A stretch of 64,000 nucleotides of DNA from Thermoplasma sp. Kam2015. Its GTDB lineage: Archaea; Thermoplasmatota; Thermoplasmata; Thermoplasmatales; Thermoplasmataceae. Every line of letters starts with the position of its first letter. Within the stretch, counting starts at the first letter, position 1. The notes below the pieces were generated by a model, which ran no database searches, was not told the DNA's origin, and saw only the letters and a list, made by a program, of their open reading frames with translations. The position numbers and the translations under genes are program-made. The stretch lies in contig NZ_QJSM01000026.1 of NCBI RefSeq assembly GCF_003205235.1, forward strand, positions 62,001-126,000, written 5' to 3'. Below are positions 44,336 to 53,588 of the stretch, piece after piece.

Positions 44336-45481
44336 TTATAAATTGGCTTTCAAATTATAATTAATATCAAATATTTTATTTGCCAGCACATATCTATCCG
44401 AAAACTTGAATATATAAAGATCTCCTGATCCTCCCGGATATTCCAGCTTCGCGGTTGTTCCGTAATAGTCTTCGCTCGATATTCCATATCTGAGGTAAAC
44501 CTTCCTTGGTTTGATCTCTGCTATCTTCTTTTCCAGATCTGGCCATTCATATATACCTATAACGGAAAATACCATGCCGGGAAAATCTTTTCTAAAGGAT
44601 TCTGAAGATAGTACGGTGCGCCTATCGTCCCTCGAAACAAGCGCCATATCGGAGAATTCCCACATCAAACCAGCAGCCGCAACGGCCGGATCCACAACGT
44701 ATATGTAATCGTACACGTGTGGACTGGCAAAGCTACCTGTGTAAGGCGATCCGGTTATATGAATGCCTGCCGGCATTATATGGGCAGAAAACTCCGAATC
44801 CATGAGGTTTCCTGTGTAGACTGTCAATCTTGAAAGGACACCATCCACAGATATGTATTCCTTCTCACCCTCAAATGTGATGGTCTGCAGATCAGTGTGA
44901 GGGGGAACATCGAAAACGTATGAATCTGATCTGATACGGTCCATTATGTCGTACGGTGAGGGTACCAGCTTTCTCAGATCATGAGTGTTCATCCTGAGAG
45001 GATCCGAAAATACAACGTCTGCTGAAACATCGGTTATTGAGTAAAAATCAACGTTTCTAAACCTACTCTTTGAACCGTAAACATCTGCGTTTATTATGGA
45101 CGAGAGATATCTCAGTCTCTCTCTTTCTATGCCAAGACATTCATCCTTCAATCCGAACATAATACACTGCATACCTGACCCTGATCCTATATCTATGACA
45201 GAGCCGCGTATTCTGCCAGATCGATATTTGCCGATCATTTCTGGCGTGGAATATCTTGCTGAGTATTCATCCAGAAATAGTCTATTCCAGAGTGTGTACT
45301 TCTTTCTAACACGTATTCTGGATCTGGCCAGTTCAAGAATGGAGGAATATTGCACGCTGTGGCCAGCATCTAAAAGATCAATTACCTCATCTATCCTGCG
45401 ATTAATATTCTCTCTGTAATTTTTGTCTCTCACGCATCTTGAGATTATGGATTCCAGATCAGACTGACTTTTATCCTTCAT
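44336..45481 (-). CDS. Class I SAM-dependent methyltransferase with THUMP-like C-terminal domain
   Basis: 381 residues. A helical N-terminal region (about 1-90) leads to a Rossmann domain with VIDIGSGSGMQCIMFG (about 92-107), CLGIERERLRYL and the VVFSDPLR motif. The C-terminal 80 residues (RKVYLRYGISSEDYYGTTAKLEYPGGSGDLYIF) match the THUMP-like tail of a poorly studied methyltransferase family. PAVAAAGLMWEF in the middle is also typical. The substrate may be RNA; none is proven. Single gene. Confidence 0.85.
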   Translation of the reverse strand: MKDKSQSDLESIISRCVRDKNYRENINRRIDEVIDLLDAGHSVQYSSILELARSRIRVRKKYTLWNRLFLDEYSARYSTPEMIGKYRSGRIRGSVIDIGSGSGMQCIMFGLKDECLGIERERLRYLSSIINADVYGSKSRFRNVDFYSITDVSADVVFSDPLRMNTHDLRKLVPSPYDIMDRIRSDSYVFDVPPHTDLQTITFEGEKEYISVDGVLSRLTVYTGNLMDSEFSAHIMPAGIHITGSPYTGSFASPHVYDYIYVVDPAVAAAGLMWEFSDMALVSRDDRRTVLSSESFRKDFPGMVFSVIGIYEWPDLEKKIAEIKPRKVYLRYGISSEDYYGTTAKLEYPGGSGDLYIFKFSDRYVLANKIFDINYNLKANL

Positions 45482-45676
45482 ATGCTCAATGCACCGCCTT
45501 CAAATCTGGTCAATATGATACCGCATGCGCATTGGATTGAAAACTATTATGATCACAGCATGCAATGTACACATTCCCGCAATATGTTGACTGAACATAG
45601 GTCACGCATATCAGAATAGTTAATGTGTAGTATGTATTCTGAGAAATGTTTATTATGCGTCTACATATAGTGAGAT

Positions 45677-47038
45677 GTGCCTGTTCTCAGCTATTCTGGA
45701 GGATCCATATTGATCAAGGATTTTGATGGACGCATACCCGAGGATCTCGCTACCTACGATAAAAGAATATCATGCTACAGATCACTCGGCGTTAACTATC
45801 CGAGAATCATCACCTTTCTAAGGGAAAGCGGAGTTAAATTTGAGGATCACGTCATGGAGAGAAAGCGCATAGAGCTGAATGGCAAAATTTCACTGAGACC
45901 GTACCAATCACAGGCACTTGAAGAATGGAAAAAATATGGAATGAGAGGTACCATTGTGCTTCCAACGGCAGCCGGAAAGACGCACATAGGAATGGCTGCC
46001 ATACAGGCGATATCCGAAAAAACTCTCATCCTAGTGCCGACGATCGATCTGATGATACAGTGGAAGCGAAGGGTATCTGAAACCTTCGGCATTGAGCCCG
46101 GGCAAATAGGCGGTGGAGAACATGATGAGCGTGATATTACAATATCTACGTATGACTCGGCCTACCTAATGGCTGAGAAATACGGGAATAGATTTTCCCT
46201 GCTGATCGCGGATGAGGTTCATCACCTTGCCTCTGAGAAACTCAGGATGATACCGCAGATCTACACGGCGCCATTTAGAATGGGCCTCACAGCGACATAT
46301 GAGCGAACAGACGGCCTGCAGAATGTTCTTGAACAGGTTATGGGCGGAAAGATATTTGAACTTGGATATGAGGAAATCGATGAGTATCTGGCGGATTACA
46401 CAATAGCCAGAATACCCATAGAGCTGAGCGAAGATGAATACGCCGAGTATCAGAGATATCACGATATCTTCGTATCTTATCTGAGAAAGCACAGGATGAC
46501 GATGCGCGGCCCATGGGATTTCGAGAAGTTTATAAGAAGTTCATGGACTCCAGAGGGACGTGAAGCCCTGATCGCATGGAGAAGATCAAGAGAGATAGCG
46601 TTCAATTCACAGGGAAAGATGGAGATGCTGAGAACCCTAATGTCAAAACATCGCGGAGAGAAAATACTCGTATTTGCTGAAGATACGGAGACTGCATACA
46701 CCATATCAAAGGAGTTTCTGATACCGGCCATAACGTATCTAACAGATAAGGATGAAAGGGAGAAGATACCTGCCATGTTCAGGGAAGGCAAGATAACCGC
46801 AATAGCCACATCCAGAGTCTTGGATGAGGGCGTTGACTTTCCGGACGCATCAGTTGCCATAGTTGTGAGCGGATCTGGCAGCATGCGGCAGTTCAGGCAA
46901 CGACTTGGTAGGATACTCAGGCCATCTGATGGAAAAAAGGCAATACTTTATGAACTTGTAACGGCAGAGACATCAGAATACGGAGTATCAAGAAGGAGGA
47001 GGAAGGGTGTTCCCGGCAGAATTGATGGTGGTACGTAA
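45677..47038 (+). CDS. xpb: XPB/Rad25-type DNA helicase
   Basis: 453 residues. SF2 ATPase with LRPYQSQALEEW (Q-like motif), the P-loop TAAGKT near 97-102, DEVHH (motif II) and TATYER (motif III). Between the RecA domains, a helical thumb-like stretch (about 250-315) is typical of XPB. SRVLDEGVDFPDASVAI and QFRQRLGRILRP are motifs V and VI. It remodels or opens DNA in repair, and it works with the nuclease Bax1 whose gene overlaps its end by 32 bases. Starts at GTG 45677. A short DRD domain occupies the N-terminus. Confidence 0.95.
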   Translation: MPVLSYSGGSILIKDFDGRIPEDLATYDKRISCYRSLGVNYPRIITFLRESGVKFEDHVMERKRIELNGKISLRPYQSQALEEWKKYGMRGTIVLPTAAGKTHIGMAAIQAISEKTLILVPTIDLMIQWKRRVSETFGIEPGQIGGGEHDERDITISTYDSAYLMAEKYGNRFSLLIADEVHHLASEKLRMIPQIYTAPFRMGLTATYERTDGLQNVLEQVMGGKIFELGYEEIDEYLADYTIARIPIELSEDEYAEYQRYHDIFVSYLRKHRMTMRGPWDFEKFIRSSWTPEGREALIAWRRSREIAFNSQGKMEMLRTLMSKHRGEKILVFAEDTETAYTISKEFLIPAITYLTDKDEREKIPAMFREGKITAIATSRVLDEGVDFPDASVAIVVSGSGSMRQFRQRLGRILRPSDGKKAILYELVTAETSEYGVSRRRRKGVPGRIDGGT

Positions 47039-48227
47039 AGCTCAGGACGGCTCTCTGAAGCCGATGATGCTAAATCCTGATAATGTGGAGTTAGCTCAGA
47101 AAGTTATAGACCTCTATAGGTCGTCCATCGGCATGACCAAGAAGGAGATAATGAAGGGCATCACCAATATAGAGTACGGCGTCAGAAATCCAAAGATAGT
47201 TAGAGGTCTGGCGCTGATCATGGAGCGCACATCAATTTTCAAAAGCAGATCAAAGGTAAGCAGCAAGGATGTCAGAGATTTCCTCTTTCAGCTTGGTCCT
47301 GCAGTCACTCCCGAGGAGAGATATGAAAGGATAAAACTTACTGCGAAGCACTTCTCAGTTTCACCTGAGGATATAGAGGACGCCATCTATGGGGATATGG
47401 ATTCAGAGAACGTCTTAGAAGAGTGCTCATCGCTTAGCGCATTAGACTTGAACAGGCGCTTCAATCTCGAACAGCTGACAACGTTGATGTACAGGGCGCG
47501 GTACTTAGAGGTATCTGGCGTTAAAGATTGGTATCGTTTCATCTCCATGATAAAGGGCCTAGGACTTGTGTTCGAAGCCAGAGGAAATCCTTTACAGAGC
47601 GTTCGCATTGATGGACCAAACTCAATATTCAACAACATGGACAGATATGGATCGTCCATAGCCAGGGCTGTTGAAAGACTTACAGCGTTTGAGGATTGGA
47701 CTCTGAGTGCCGAGATTGCGATTAAGGATAGGATCTCAAGCATAAGCATAGATAGCTCCATCAAATATTATCTGCCGGAGATGAGGATGGAGGAAACAGA
47801 TAAATTTCCTGATCCTGTGGTTGTTGGGACTAGGGTATTTTTCCCAACACGTATCATCGAAGTTAATGGAAAGCCAGTATACCTGGATGTGGTGTATCAC
47901 ATGAGTCCTGAGGCAATAAGGAAAAGAGATGATGTTATCAGATCCGCAGGCATCAGATGGATCACTGCAGTTGTTGGGGATTGCAAGAAATTCCAGAATA
48001 TACCCTGTTTCAGGAACAAGGTGGACTGGGATTCACTCATTTCCTATGCCTCAAAGGCCTTTCCGGCGGAAATAGACCCCCTAAAAGATGAGATAGACGC
48101 CCTCTATCCCAATATCGATGCAATAATGGATCTTCTATATAGTCGCGGCGTACCGATCTCATATCTAGAGAGAATAGGGTACAGGATAAAATGGAACGGA
48201 ATTTTGCCAGAAATATATAGAGAATAA
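47007..48227 (+). CDS. bax1: Bax1, XPB-associated nuclease (DUF790)
   Basis: 406 residues. Its start FPAELMVVRK and its position right after xpb identify the DUF790/Bax1 family. The C-terminal half (about 190-370) is the PD-(D/E)XK-like nuclease: LEQLTTLMYRAR, ALDWTL-type linker, and the VYLDVVYHMSPEA region. It binds XPB and cuts DNA next to repair bubbles. The Thermoplasma protein has, to my memory, been studied biochemically. Starts at GTG 47007, in a different frame from the last codons of xpb. Confidence 0.94.
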   Translation: MFPAELMVVRKAQDGSLKPMMLNPDNVELAQKVIDLYRSSIGMTKKEIMKGITNIEYGVRNPKIVRGLALIMERTSIFKSRSKVSSKDVRDFLFQLGPAVTPEERYERIKLTAKHFSVSPEDIEDAIYGDMDSENVLEECSSLSALDLNRRFNLEQLTTLMYRARYLEVSGVKDWYRFISMIKGLGLVFEARGNPLQSVRIDGPNSIFNNMDRYGSSIARAVERLTAFEDWTLSAEIAIKDRISSISIDSSIKYYLPEMRMEETDKFPDPVVVGTRVFFPTRIIEVNGKPVYLDVVYHMSPEAIRKRDDVIRSAGIRWITAVVGDCKKFQNIPCFRNKVDWDSLISYASKAFPAEIDPLKDEIDALYPNIDAIMDLLYSRGVPISYLERIGYRIKWNGILPEIYRE

Positions 48228-48232
48228 TTTAT

Positions 48233-48420
48233 TGTAAGGTTAGAGGTTTGGAGGAAGCAGTAAAACTCTTTCTTCGGACAATAGATAAATGGATTCCCCT
48301 CAATGGATGTATAAATTGCGTTTCCAATGTTTTTGTATCCCCAGCGATAACCAGATGGTATTATACGTGAATGGTATCGATGAAAGAAGATCCGAAGATC
48401 CAGCTGAGGAGTAGATTACC
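48233..48420 (+). repeat. Interspersed repeat, copy G, opposite orientation
   Basis: Shortest well-conserved copy (about 188 bases) and the only one inverted relative to the others. Read on the minus strand it begins with CTACTCCTCAGCTGGATCTTCG and ends with GAGTTTTACTGCTTCCTCCAAACCTCTAACC. The plus strand retains LEEAVKLFLRT, as in copies C and D. It starts five bases after the bax1 stop and so lies between bax1 and the aminotransferase gene. Confidence 0.82.
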
Positions 48421-48494
48421 TTTTATTCAGTACACTATAAAACTTTGCGATCATGATATCGATACAGTTATTATGCAGACATTGATATGAAATC

Positions 48495-49643
48495 ATGCAA
48501 AGAAAATTGATGCATGTTGGGCCGTCATTTACAAGTTACAGGGTGCAGATGGCCGGTATCGGTGAAAATATAGGTTTTGCGTCTCCCGAATTTCTGGAAG
48601 CAATGAAATACTCACTGGAAGGCCTACTAAGAGTAGCGGGAGCTGATGATGCATATTTGCCTTTCATATTGCCCGGTAGTGGCACGGTGGCGATGGAGAC
48701 GGTGTCTTCAATACTACCTAAAGGAACAAGGACTCTCCTCCTGACCAACGGCGTGTTCGGTGACCGATGGATACCGATCATGTCATCGCATGGGCTTGAT
48801 CTTGATGTACTTTCTGCCGAACCGGGAAAAGCTGTTACTGTTGATGATATGGAGAAAAAGCTTGAGACTGGAAAATACCAAAATCTGATAATGACCCATG
48901 TGGAAACCAGCACCGGCGTACGAATGGATCTTGAAAAGATTGTACCGGTGGCAAGGAGATATGTGGAGAGGATCATCGTGGATGGGGTTGCAAGCCTAGG
49001 TGCTGAGAAGGAGGATGTCAAGAAACTCGGCATAACAGCCGTCATAAGTGCCAGTCAGAAAGCCCTTGGAGCTCCACCCGGTGCAGCCCTTATGGTTGTT
49101 TCGCGTTCCGCACTGGATAGTATTAATGAATTTAGCTATTTCTTCAATCTGAAGAACTGGATCGCGCCAATGGAAAGATATCTTGAGGGTAAAAATGGAT
49201 ACTTGTCTACCGAGCCTGTGGGCGTGATACTCTCGCTGAGCAAGGTGTTTTCGGACATAGATGCCATGGGTCTCGATGCAAGGATAGAGGAACATCGGAG
49301 GCTAACCATGGCGCTTAATGAGGGAATAGAAGCAGCCGGCCTCAGGGTGCTGGCTGACAGGCAACTATGGAGCAATACTGTCACTGCCGTGCTGTCAGAC
49401 CATGCGGATGATATCGTGAAGAGATCGATGGAGCTCGGCGTGGAATTTGCCACCGGAGTTCATCCAAAACTCATAGGGAAATACTTCAGAGTTGGGCATA
49501 TGGGTTATATCAATGATTTTGATGCGCTGACAGCCTTATCGGTGATCGAAAGATCTGCATCGTATTGCGGTGAACGCGTGAAGATCGGCGAAGGCGTAAG
49601 AAGGGCGCAGCAAGTTCTTTTCGAAATGACCGATAGGAACTGA
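48495..49643 (+). CDS. Class V aminotransferase (alanine-glyoxylate / serine-pyruvate type)
   Basis: 382 residues of fold-type I PLP enzymes. LPGSGTVAMET (about 56-66) is the cofactor-phosphate loop. THVETSTG (about 135-142) and VDGVASLG (about 162-169) give the PLP-ring Asp and the SASQKALGAPPG-type loop, where Lys189 is the Schiff-base lysine. The C-terminal KYFRVGHMG is typical. Likely substrates are alanine or serine with glyoxylate or pyruvate. It lies next to moaD (12 bases apart), but no functional link is obvious. Confidence 0.9.
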   Translation: MQRKLMHVGPSFTSYRVQMAGIGENIGFASPEFLEAMKYSLEGLLRVAGADDAYLPFILPGSGTVAMETVSSILPKGTRTLLLTNGVFGDRWIPIMSSHGLDLDVLSAEPGKAVTVDDMEKKLETGKYQNLIMTHVETSTGVRMDLEKIVPVARRYVERIIVDGVASLGAEKEDVKKLGITAVISASQKALGAPPGAALMVVSRSALDSINEFSYFFNLKNWIAPMERYLEGKNGYLSTEPVGVILSLSKVFSDIDAMGLDARIEEHRRLTMALNEGIEAAGLRVLADRQLWSNTVTAVLSDHADDIVKRSMELGVEFATGVHPKLIGKYFRVGHMGYINDFDALTALSVIERSASYCGERVKIGEGVRRAQQVLFEMTDRN

Positions 49644-49654
49644 GGTGGTGAGAG

Positions 49655-49897
49655 ACGAATGTTATAGTTAAATATTTCGCATATTATAGAGAGGCGATCG
49701 GAAAGGATCATGATAGCGTCCAAATAGATCCTGGTTCGCGAATATCGGATCTGGTGGAAATTCTGAGAAATAGATATCCAAATGTCTTCTCCGGCAGAGG
49801 AATATTCGTGGCACGCAATTTTAGATATGCTGATCTTGATGAGACAATAATGGACGGTGATGTGATCGCGATCATGCCTCATGTGTCAGGTGGATGA
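49655..49897 (+). CDS. moaD: MoaD/ThiS-type sulfur-carrier protein, no canonical start codon
   Basis: 80 residues ending PHVSGG, the diglycine tail that becomes a thiocarboxylate and gives sulfur to molybdopterin. NVIVKYFAYYREAIGK begins the ubiquitin-like fold; MDGDVIAIMPHVSGG ends it. The frame contains no ATG, GTG or TTG before the conserved N-terminus; ACG at 49655 occupies the initiator position and GAGGTGGTGA lies 4-15 bases upstream. A downstream GTG would delete half the domain. The two MoeA genes 2-5 kb away fit the molybdopterin pathway. A sequencing or frameshift error cannot be excluded. Confidence 0.8.
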   Translation, partial: TNVIVKYFAYYREAIGKDHDSVQIDPGSRISDLVEILRNRYPNVFSGRGIFVARNFRYADLDETIMDGDVIAIMPHVSGG

Positions 49898-49978
49898 TGT
49901 TTCACCTCTTGGAATTATTTTGATCCCAATGACAGGTAAACCTAATATGTCAAATAATTACATTATGTTTAAATATGA

Positions 49979-50683
49979 ATGTTTCAATTTACATATGTGG
50001 AAAGACTTGAACCGGAAATAGATAAAGATGAACTTGTATCGAGTTTTTTGGGGAGACTAAAGCGATATAGGGGATTGAGGATTCCAGAAAATATATCCAG
50101 AGAAGAAAATTTGAACAGAATTGCCCCATATCTCAAGAGATCAGGCATGTTAGCGGAGCTGCCGGATAACGTGATCATAGATGCACTCAAGCTGTACTTA
50201 GATAGCGTTTCCAGAGGAATTTCGCGCGGAAGAGGATGCCTTTCAGTTCTTGCAGCATGCATTCTGATAGCCTCTAGAAGGCAGTCAAATCCGATGACCT
50301 TGAAATACATAGCGAAGAGCATGCACACCGATGCGTCTCGCATTTGGAGGACGGAAGGTGCAATAATGAAGAACATGAAGACATCCAATATATCGGCCAG
50401 GCCAATGGACTTCGTAGAGAGATATGCTGATGTTCTGAATGTGGATAATGACGTCAGAAATGAGGCTATAAGTGTGATACAGAAGGTTTCAGGAGAAATG
50501 AAGATAATGCGAAAGGCACCGTCAACTATAGCAATATCCGCGATATATCTGGCCTCTGAAAGATTATCCAAACACCTTGTCCAGAGGTATATAGTTAAAA
50601 AGACCGGTATAACTGAGGTTACTCTCATAAGAACATACAAGGAGATGGCCAATTATCTATCTATGTCAATCAACGATACATAG
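49979..50683 (+). CDS. TFB-like transcription factor lacking the N-terminal zinc ribbon
   Basis: 234 residues. Two cyclin-like repeats are visible: first about 55-135 (ALKLYLDSVSRGISRGRGCLSVLAACILIASRRQS) and second about 150-230 (EAISVIQKVSGEMKIMRKAPSTIAISAIYLASERLS, then ITEVTLIRTYKEM, a TFB helix-turn-helix). Normal TFB has about 300 residues with a zinc ribbon and B-finger at the N-terminus. Here only about 40 residues precede the first cyclin fold and they have no Cys. It may still bind TBP-DNA or act as a regulator. TATA-like ATGTTTAAAT lies just upstream. Confidence 0.8.
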   Translation: MFQFTYVERLEPEIDKDELVSSFLGRLKRYRGLRIPENISREENLNRIAPYLKRSGMLAELPDNVIIDALKLYLDSVSRGISRGRGCLSVLAACILIASRRQSNPMTLKYIAKSMHTDASRIWRTEGAIMKNMKTSNISARPMDFVERYADVLNVDNDVRNEAISVIQKVSGEMKIMRKAPSTIAISAIYLASERLSKHLVQRYIVKKTGITEVTLIRTYKEMANYLSMSINDT

Positions 50684-50729
50684 GCGCAAAACTGGCAAAG
50701 CTAACATATGATGTTGTAATGATCATGCT

Positions 50730-51476
50730 ACGGAAAGGATACTGATAACTGATGGGAATTCTGTCTCCGGATTCAATCTTGTGAAATCCGCACTGGAAAT
50801 GGGATATCAGGTCGACGCTATTCTAGGCAACGACCCGATGGTACTAACGAGATCTCTTGAAAATTACAGGAAATTTCATTACGATGCAACGGTGATAACG
50901 AATCAGAGGCCTGAAATGGCCCTTGTTGCGATCGATTTGGTGAAGAAACATATAAAGGCTAAAAAAATCGTGCTCATATCCTCTGATCTTGTCTACAGAC
51001 CATCAAATATTCCGAAACCAGAATTCTGGGATATAGACCCAGTCACCGATGAAGGTAGAATGTTTGCTCGATCTGAAGAGATGCTTGATATATACAGCGA
51101 TATAATATTCCGTACAGGTTATATAATAGGCCTTTGCTCCATAAATCTGTACACAAACATACTCAATCTCGCAAGATCCGGGATGGATATAGTTCTATCC
51201 AGGAGGACGGTGAGAAATTTCATAAGAAACACCGATCTGTCAACATTTGTACTGGAATCTATAGAACGCAATGTAACCGGCGTGTATAACGTTGCATCGG
51301 ACATCGCCACCGAGTATGATTTTGCCCAATGGATATGCAGTGCCTCTGGGCTGAACTGCAAGATCAAGGATTCCGGTGAAGACCTAGGCAATTACTCCAT
51401 GGATACTTCTAAGGCCTTGAAAACATTTGGGTTCAGACCATCCAGCGTTTTAGAGACTTATATGTTTCCAAAATGA
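50730..51476 (+). CDS. RmlD/NAD-dependent epimerase-like (extended SDR) protein, no canonical start codon
   Basis: About 248 residues resembling dTDP-4-dehydrorhamnose reductase and related SDRs. The first strand and Gly motif ILITDGNSVSGFNLV are encoded only if translation begins at ACG 50730; the nearest upstream ATGs are in another frame and the GTG at 50781 would remove the motif. YDATVITNQRPEMA, KIVLISSDLVY (strand 4), FRTGYIIG and GVYNVASD fit the family. The usual YxxxK pair is not obvious. A TATA-like ACATATGAT lies about 20-27 bases ahead of the ACG, which would make a leaderless mRNA. Confidence 0.68.
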   Translation, partial: TERILITDGNSVSGFNLVKSALEMGYQVDAILGNDPMVLTRSLENYRKFHYDATVITNQRPEMALVAIDLVKKHIKAKKIVLISSDLVYRPSNIPKPEFWDIDPVTDEGRMFARSEEMLDIYSDIIFRTGYIIGLCSINLYTNILNLARSGMDIVLSRRTVRNFIRNTDLSTFVLESIERNVTGVYNVASDIATEYDFAQWICSASGLNCKIKDSGEDLGNYSMDTSKALKTFGFRPSSVLETYMFPK

Positions 51477-51707
51477 ATTCTGATTCCTCTCAAAAGGCCT
51501 AGTACCAGCATTTCCATAACAGAGAATAGCGAAAAACCATTACAGTGCCGGAATCCGATATATCTGAGCACAGCATGGAAAATTATTATAAGAAGCGGCT
51601 TCGGAGCAGATCGATGATCTATAAGGGACGCTGAACGCGCCCCTTTACACTAAATCCGGGAACCTCTGGAAGCAGTGAGATTCATACGCTTTGGGTTGGG
51701 AGATAAA

Positions 51708-53588
51708 TCACAGGATCACCTCGCCAATATCGCTTGGTATTTCATATCCTGGATACTGTGATTCTCTACCCTTCAAAGCCTTAAGTTCCTTAATGAAGCT
51801 TCGGCCGGTCTCCGACTCATAGAAATCTATTGAAACAAGGATATCGTAATTTTCCTTCTTTATATGCTTGTACTGAAGGCCCAGCTTTATCGCATAGAAC
51901 TCAAGGCCTATTCCGGCATCAGCTCTGCCCTGCGCAATGGCCTGCGCCACACCAGCCTCAGAGGGGGATTCCCAGAGGTATCCACGCATTGATGTTCTTA
52001 TTCTATCGTCATTGCCTATCATCTCCTCTATAAGATCCCTGGTACCTGATCCCTTGTTTCTGTTAACAAATGTTAGGCCGTTTCTTATTATCTCATCGAA
52101 TGAACCTATACCTGTCCTTGACAGAAAACCCCTATTTCTGTCAAAGCCCCTTATAAGAACTGATCTTTTATTCAGATCCTCGTCTATCACGGGAATGTTG
52201 TAGGTTCCACCCCTAAGTATGTGTATCCCGGACACGTCAGCTACACCTATCCTCATGGCATTTATACCACCCCATGAACCCATGTTCACTATCTTCGCAT
52301 TCCTGTCGGTACCCAGGACGACTATATCCAAAAGTGGGTCACTACTCCCGATGGATATTATTGATGCTGCCCGCTCTTCCAGAGCATAATAATCTACGGT
52401 TTCGCCTGCATCAACATACTTTACATCACCAGGGATGGAGATCAACCCATCTGCGAACCTCAATCTGCTTATGGAGCCTGAATTGCCCATTATGGGGAAG
52501 GCTGTGCCATTTCTGGTTATTATGACCGGATATACTGTTTCTTGCATATGTTCCGGCGTTATCTTTATTGGTACCTTCACTTTCCTTGGACCTTCAACAC
52601 CTCCGAAAACGACAGAACGCATGGCCGGTATCACTATATAGTTAAGTATAATGGCAGAGGACAGAGGAAATCCTGGCATACCTATGAACAGCTTATCTTT
52701 TATCTTTCCAAAGAATGTCGGCTTGCCCGGTCTCATGTTGATCCCATGGAACAATATCGTTCCTCCAACACTCTCTATGACTCTATAGAGCATATCATAG
52801 AAACCGGCTGATGTGGATCCTGACGCCATTAGAATATCAAAGTATTCAAGGTTATCTTTTATGATGCTGATCATTTCTTCCTCCCTGTCTCCCACGTAGC
52901 CAAGAAAGACGGTATCAGCCAGTCCAGTCGCATTGAGTTTGGCCTGGAAGTAATGACCGTTGACGTCGAATATCTGACCCATTTTCAAATCTGTTCCAGG
53001 CTTAACTATCTCGTTTCCCGTGGAGAATACCCCTATTCGGATCCGATCAAAAACCGTCACGTCAGAGACTCCTGAAGCGGCCAGTGTAGCAAGTCTCTCC
53101 GGCATCATAACCGTTCTGGATGTGGCTATGATCTCACCTAAAGATATGTCTGTACCGGCGAACGCAACGTTTTCTCCAGGGTAGACTGAACGATAGATAT
53201 CGACTTGATCCCCTCTCTGTCTTGTATCCTCAACCATAACGACCGCATCTGCCCCCTTTGGCATGATTGCTCCAGTTGCTATGTACACCGCTGTACCCTT
53301 TTCAACGCCCGTTATGCTTGACTCGCCTGGGGATACACTTCCAGCTATCTTAAGCGTAACCGGTCTGTCTTCCCTCGCCTCTTCAACATCGGAATGATCT
53401 ACGGCGAAACCATCAACCTCGGATCTGTCGAATGGAGGCACATCATATTGAGAGAAAATATCCTCGGCAACAACACGCCCTTCCGCTTCTTCAATTGGAA
53501 TATTGGTGGTACGCACTATATTCTTCATCTCCTCAGCAATTATCGTCCTTGCATCGTACGCAGAAACCAGTCTGTGAAAAACCTTCAT
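51708..53588 (-). CDS. moeA: MoeA-type molybdopterin molybdenumtransferase fused to a periplasmic-binding-like domain
   Basis: About 626 residues. The first 400 are MoeA: VEEAEGRVVAEDI, PPFDRSEVDGFAV, ATGAIMPKGADAVVMVED, FSTGNEI and MPGFPLSSA. Residues about 415-628 form a substrate-binding-protein-like domain (GSGTRDLIEEMIGNDD, AQGRADAGIGLEFYA) as in MoeA-PBP fusions of archaea and clostridia; it may sense molybdate or tungstate. The ATG at 53586-53588 follows AGGTGAT at proper spacing and overlaps the preceding gene by four bases. An in-frame TTG two codons earlier is unlikely. Confidence 0.93.
   Translation of the reverse strand: MKVFHRLVSAYDARTIIAEEMKNIVRTTNIPIEEAEGRVVAEDIFSQYDVPPFDRSEVDGFAVDHSDVEEAREDRPVTLKIAGSVSPGESSITGVEKGTAVYIATGAIMPKGADAVVMVEDTRQRGDQVDIYRSVYPGENVAFAGTDISLGEIIATSRTVMMPERLATLAASGVSDVTVFDRIRIGVFSTGNEIVKPGTDLKMGQIFDVNGHYFQAKLNATGLADTVFLGYVGDREEEMISIIKDNLEYFDILMASGSTSAGFYDMLYRVIESVGGTILFHGINMRPGKPTFFGKIKDKLFIGMPGFPLSSAIILNYIVIPAMRSVVFGGVEGPRKVKVPIKITPEHMQETVYPVIITRNGTAFPIMGNSGSISRLRFADGLISIPGDVKYVDAGETVDYYALEERAASIISIGSSDPLLDIVVLGTDRNAKIVNMGSWGGINAMRIGVADVSGIHILRGGTYNIPVIDEDLNKRSVLIRGFDRNRGFLSRTGIGSFDEIIRNGLTFVNRNKGSGTRDLIEEMIGNDDRIRTSMRGYLWESPSEAGVAQAIAQGRADAGIGLEFYAIKLGLQYKHIKKENYDILVSIDFYESETGRSFIKELKALKGRESQYPGYEIPSDIGEVIL

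Noticed and set aside
51477-51707. Possible tenth repeat copy (GGAACCTCTGGAAGCAGTGAG) and a possible C/D box RNA (CGATGATC ... CTGA)
   Set aside because: Only about nine contiguous bases match the family and the C box departs from consensus; neither call is supported.
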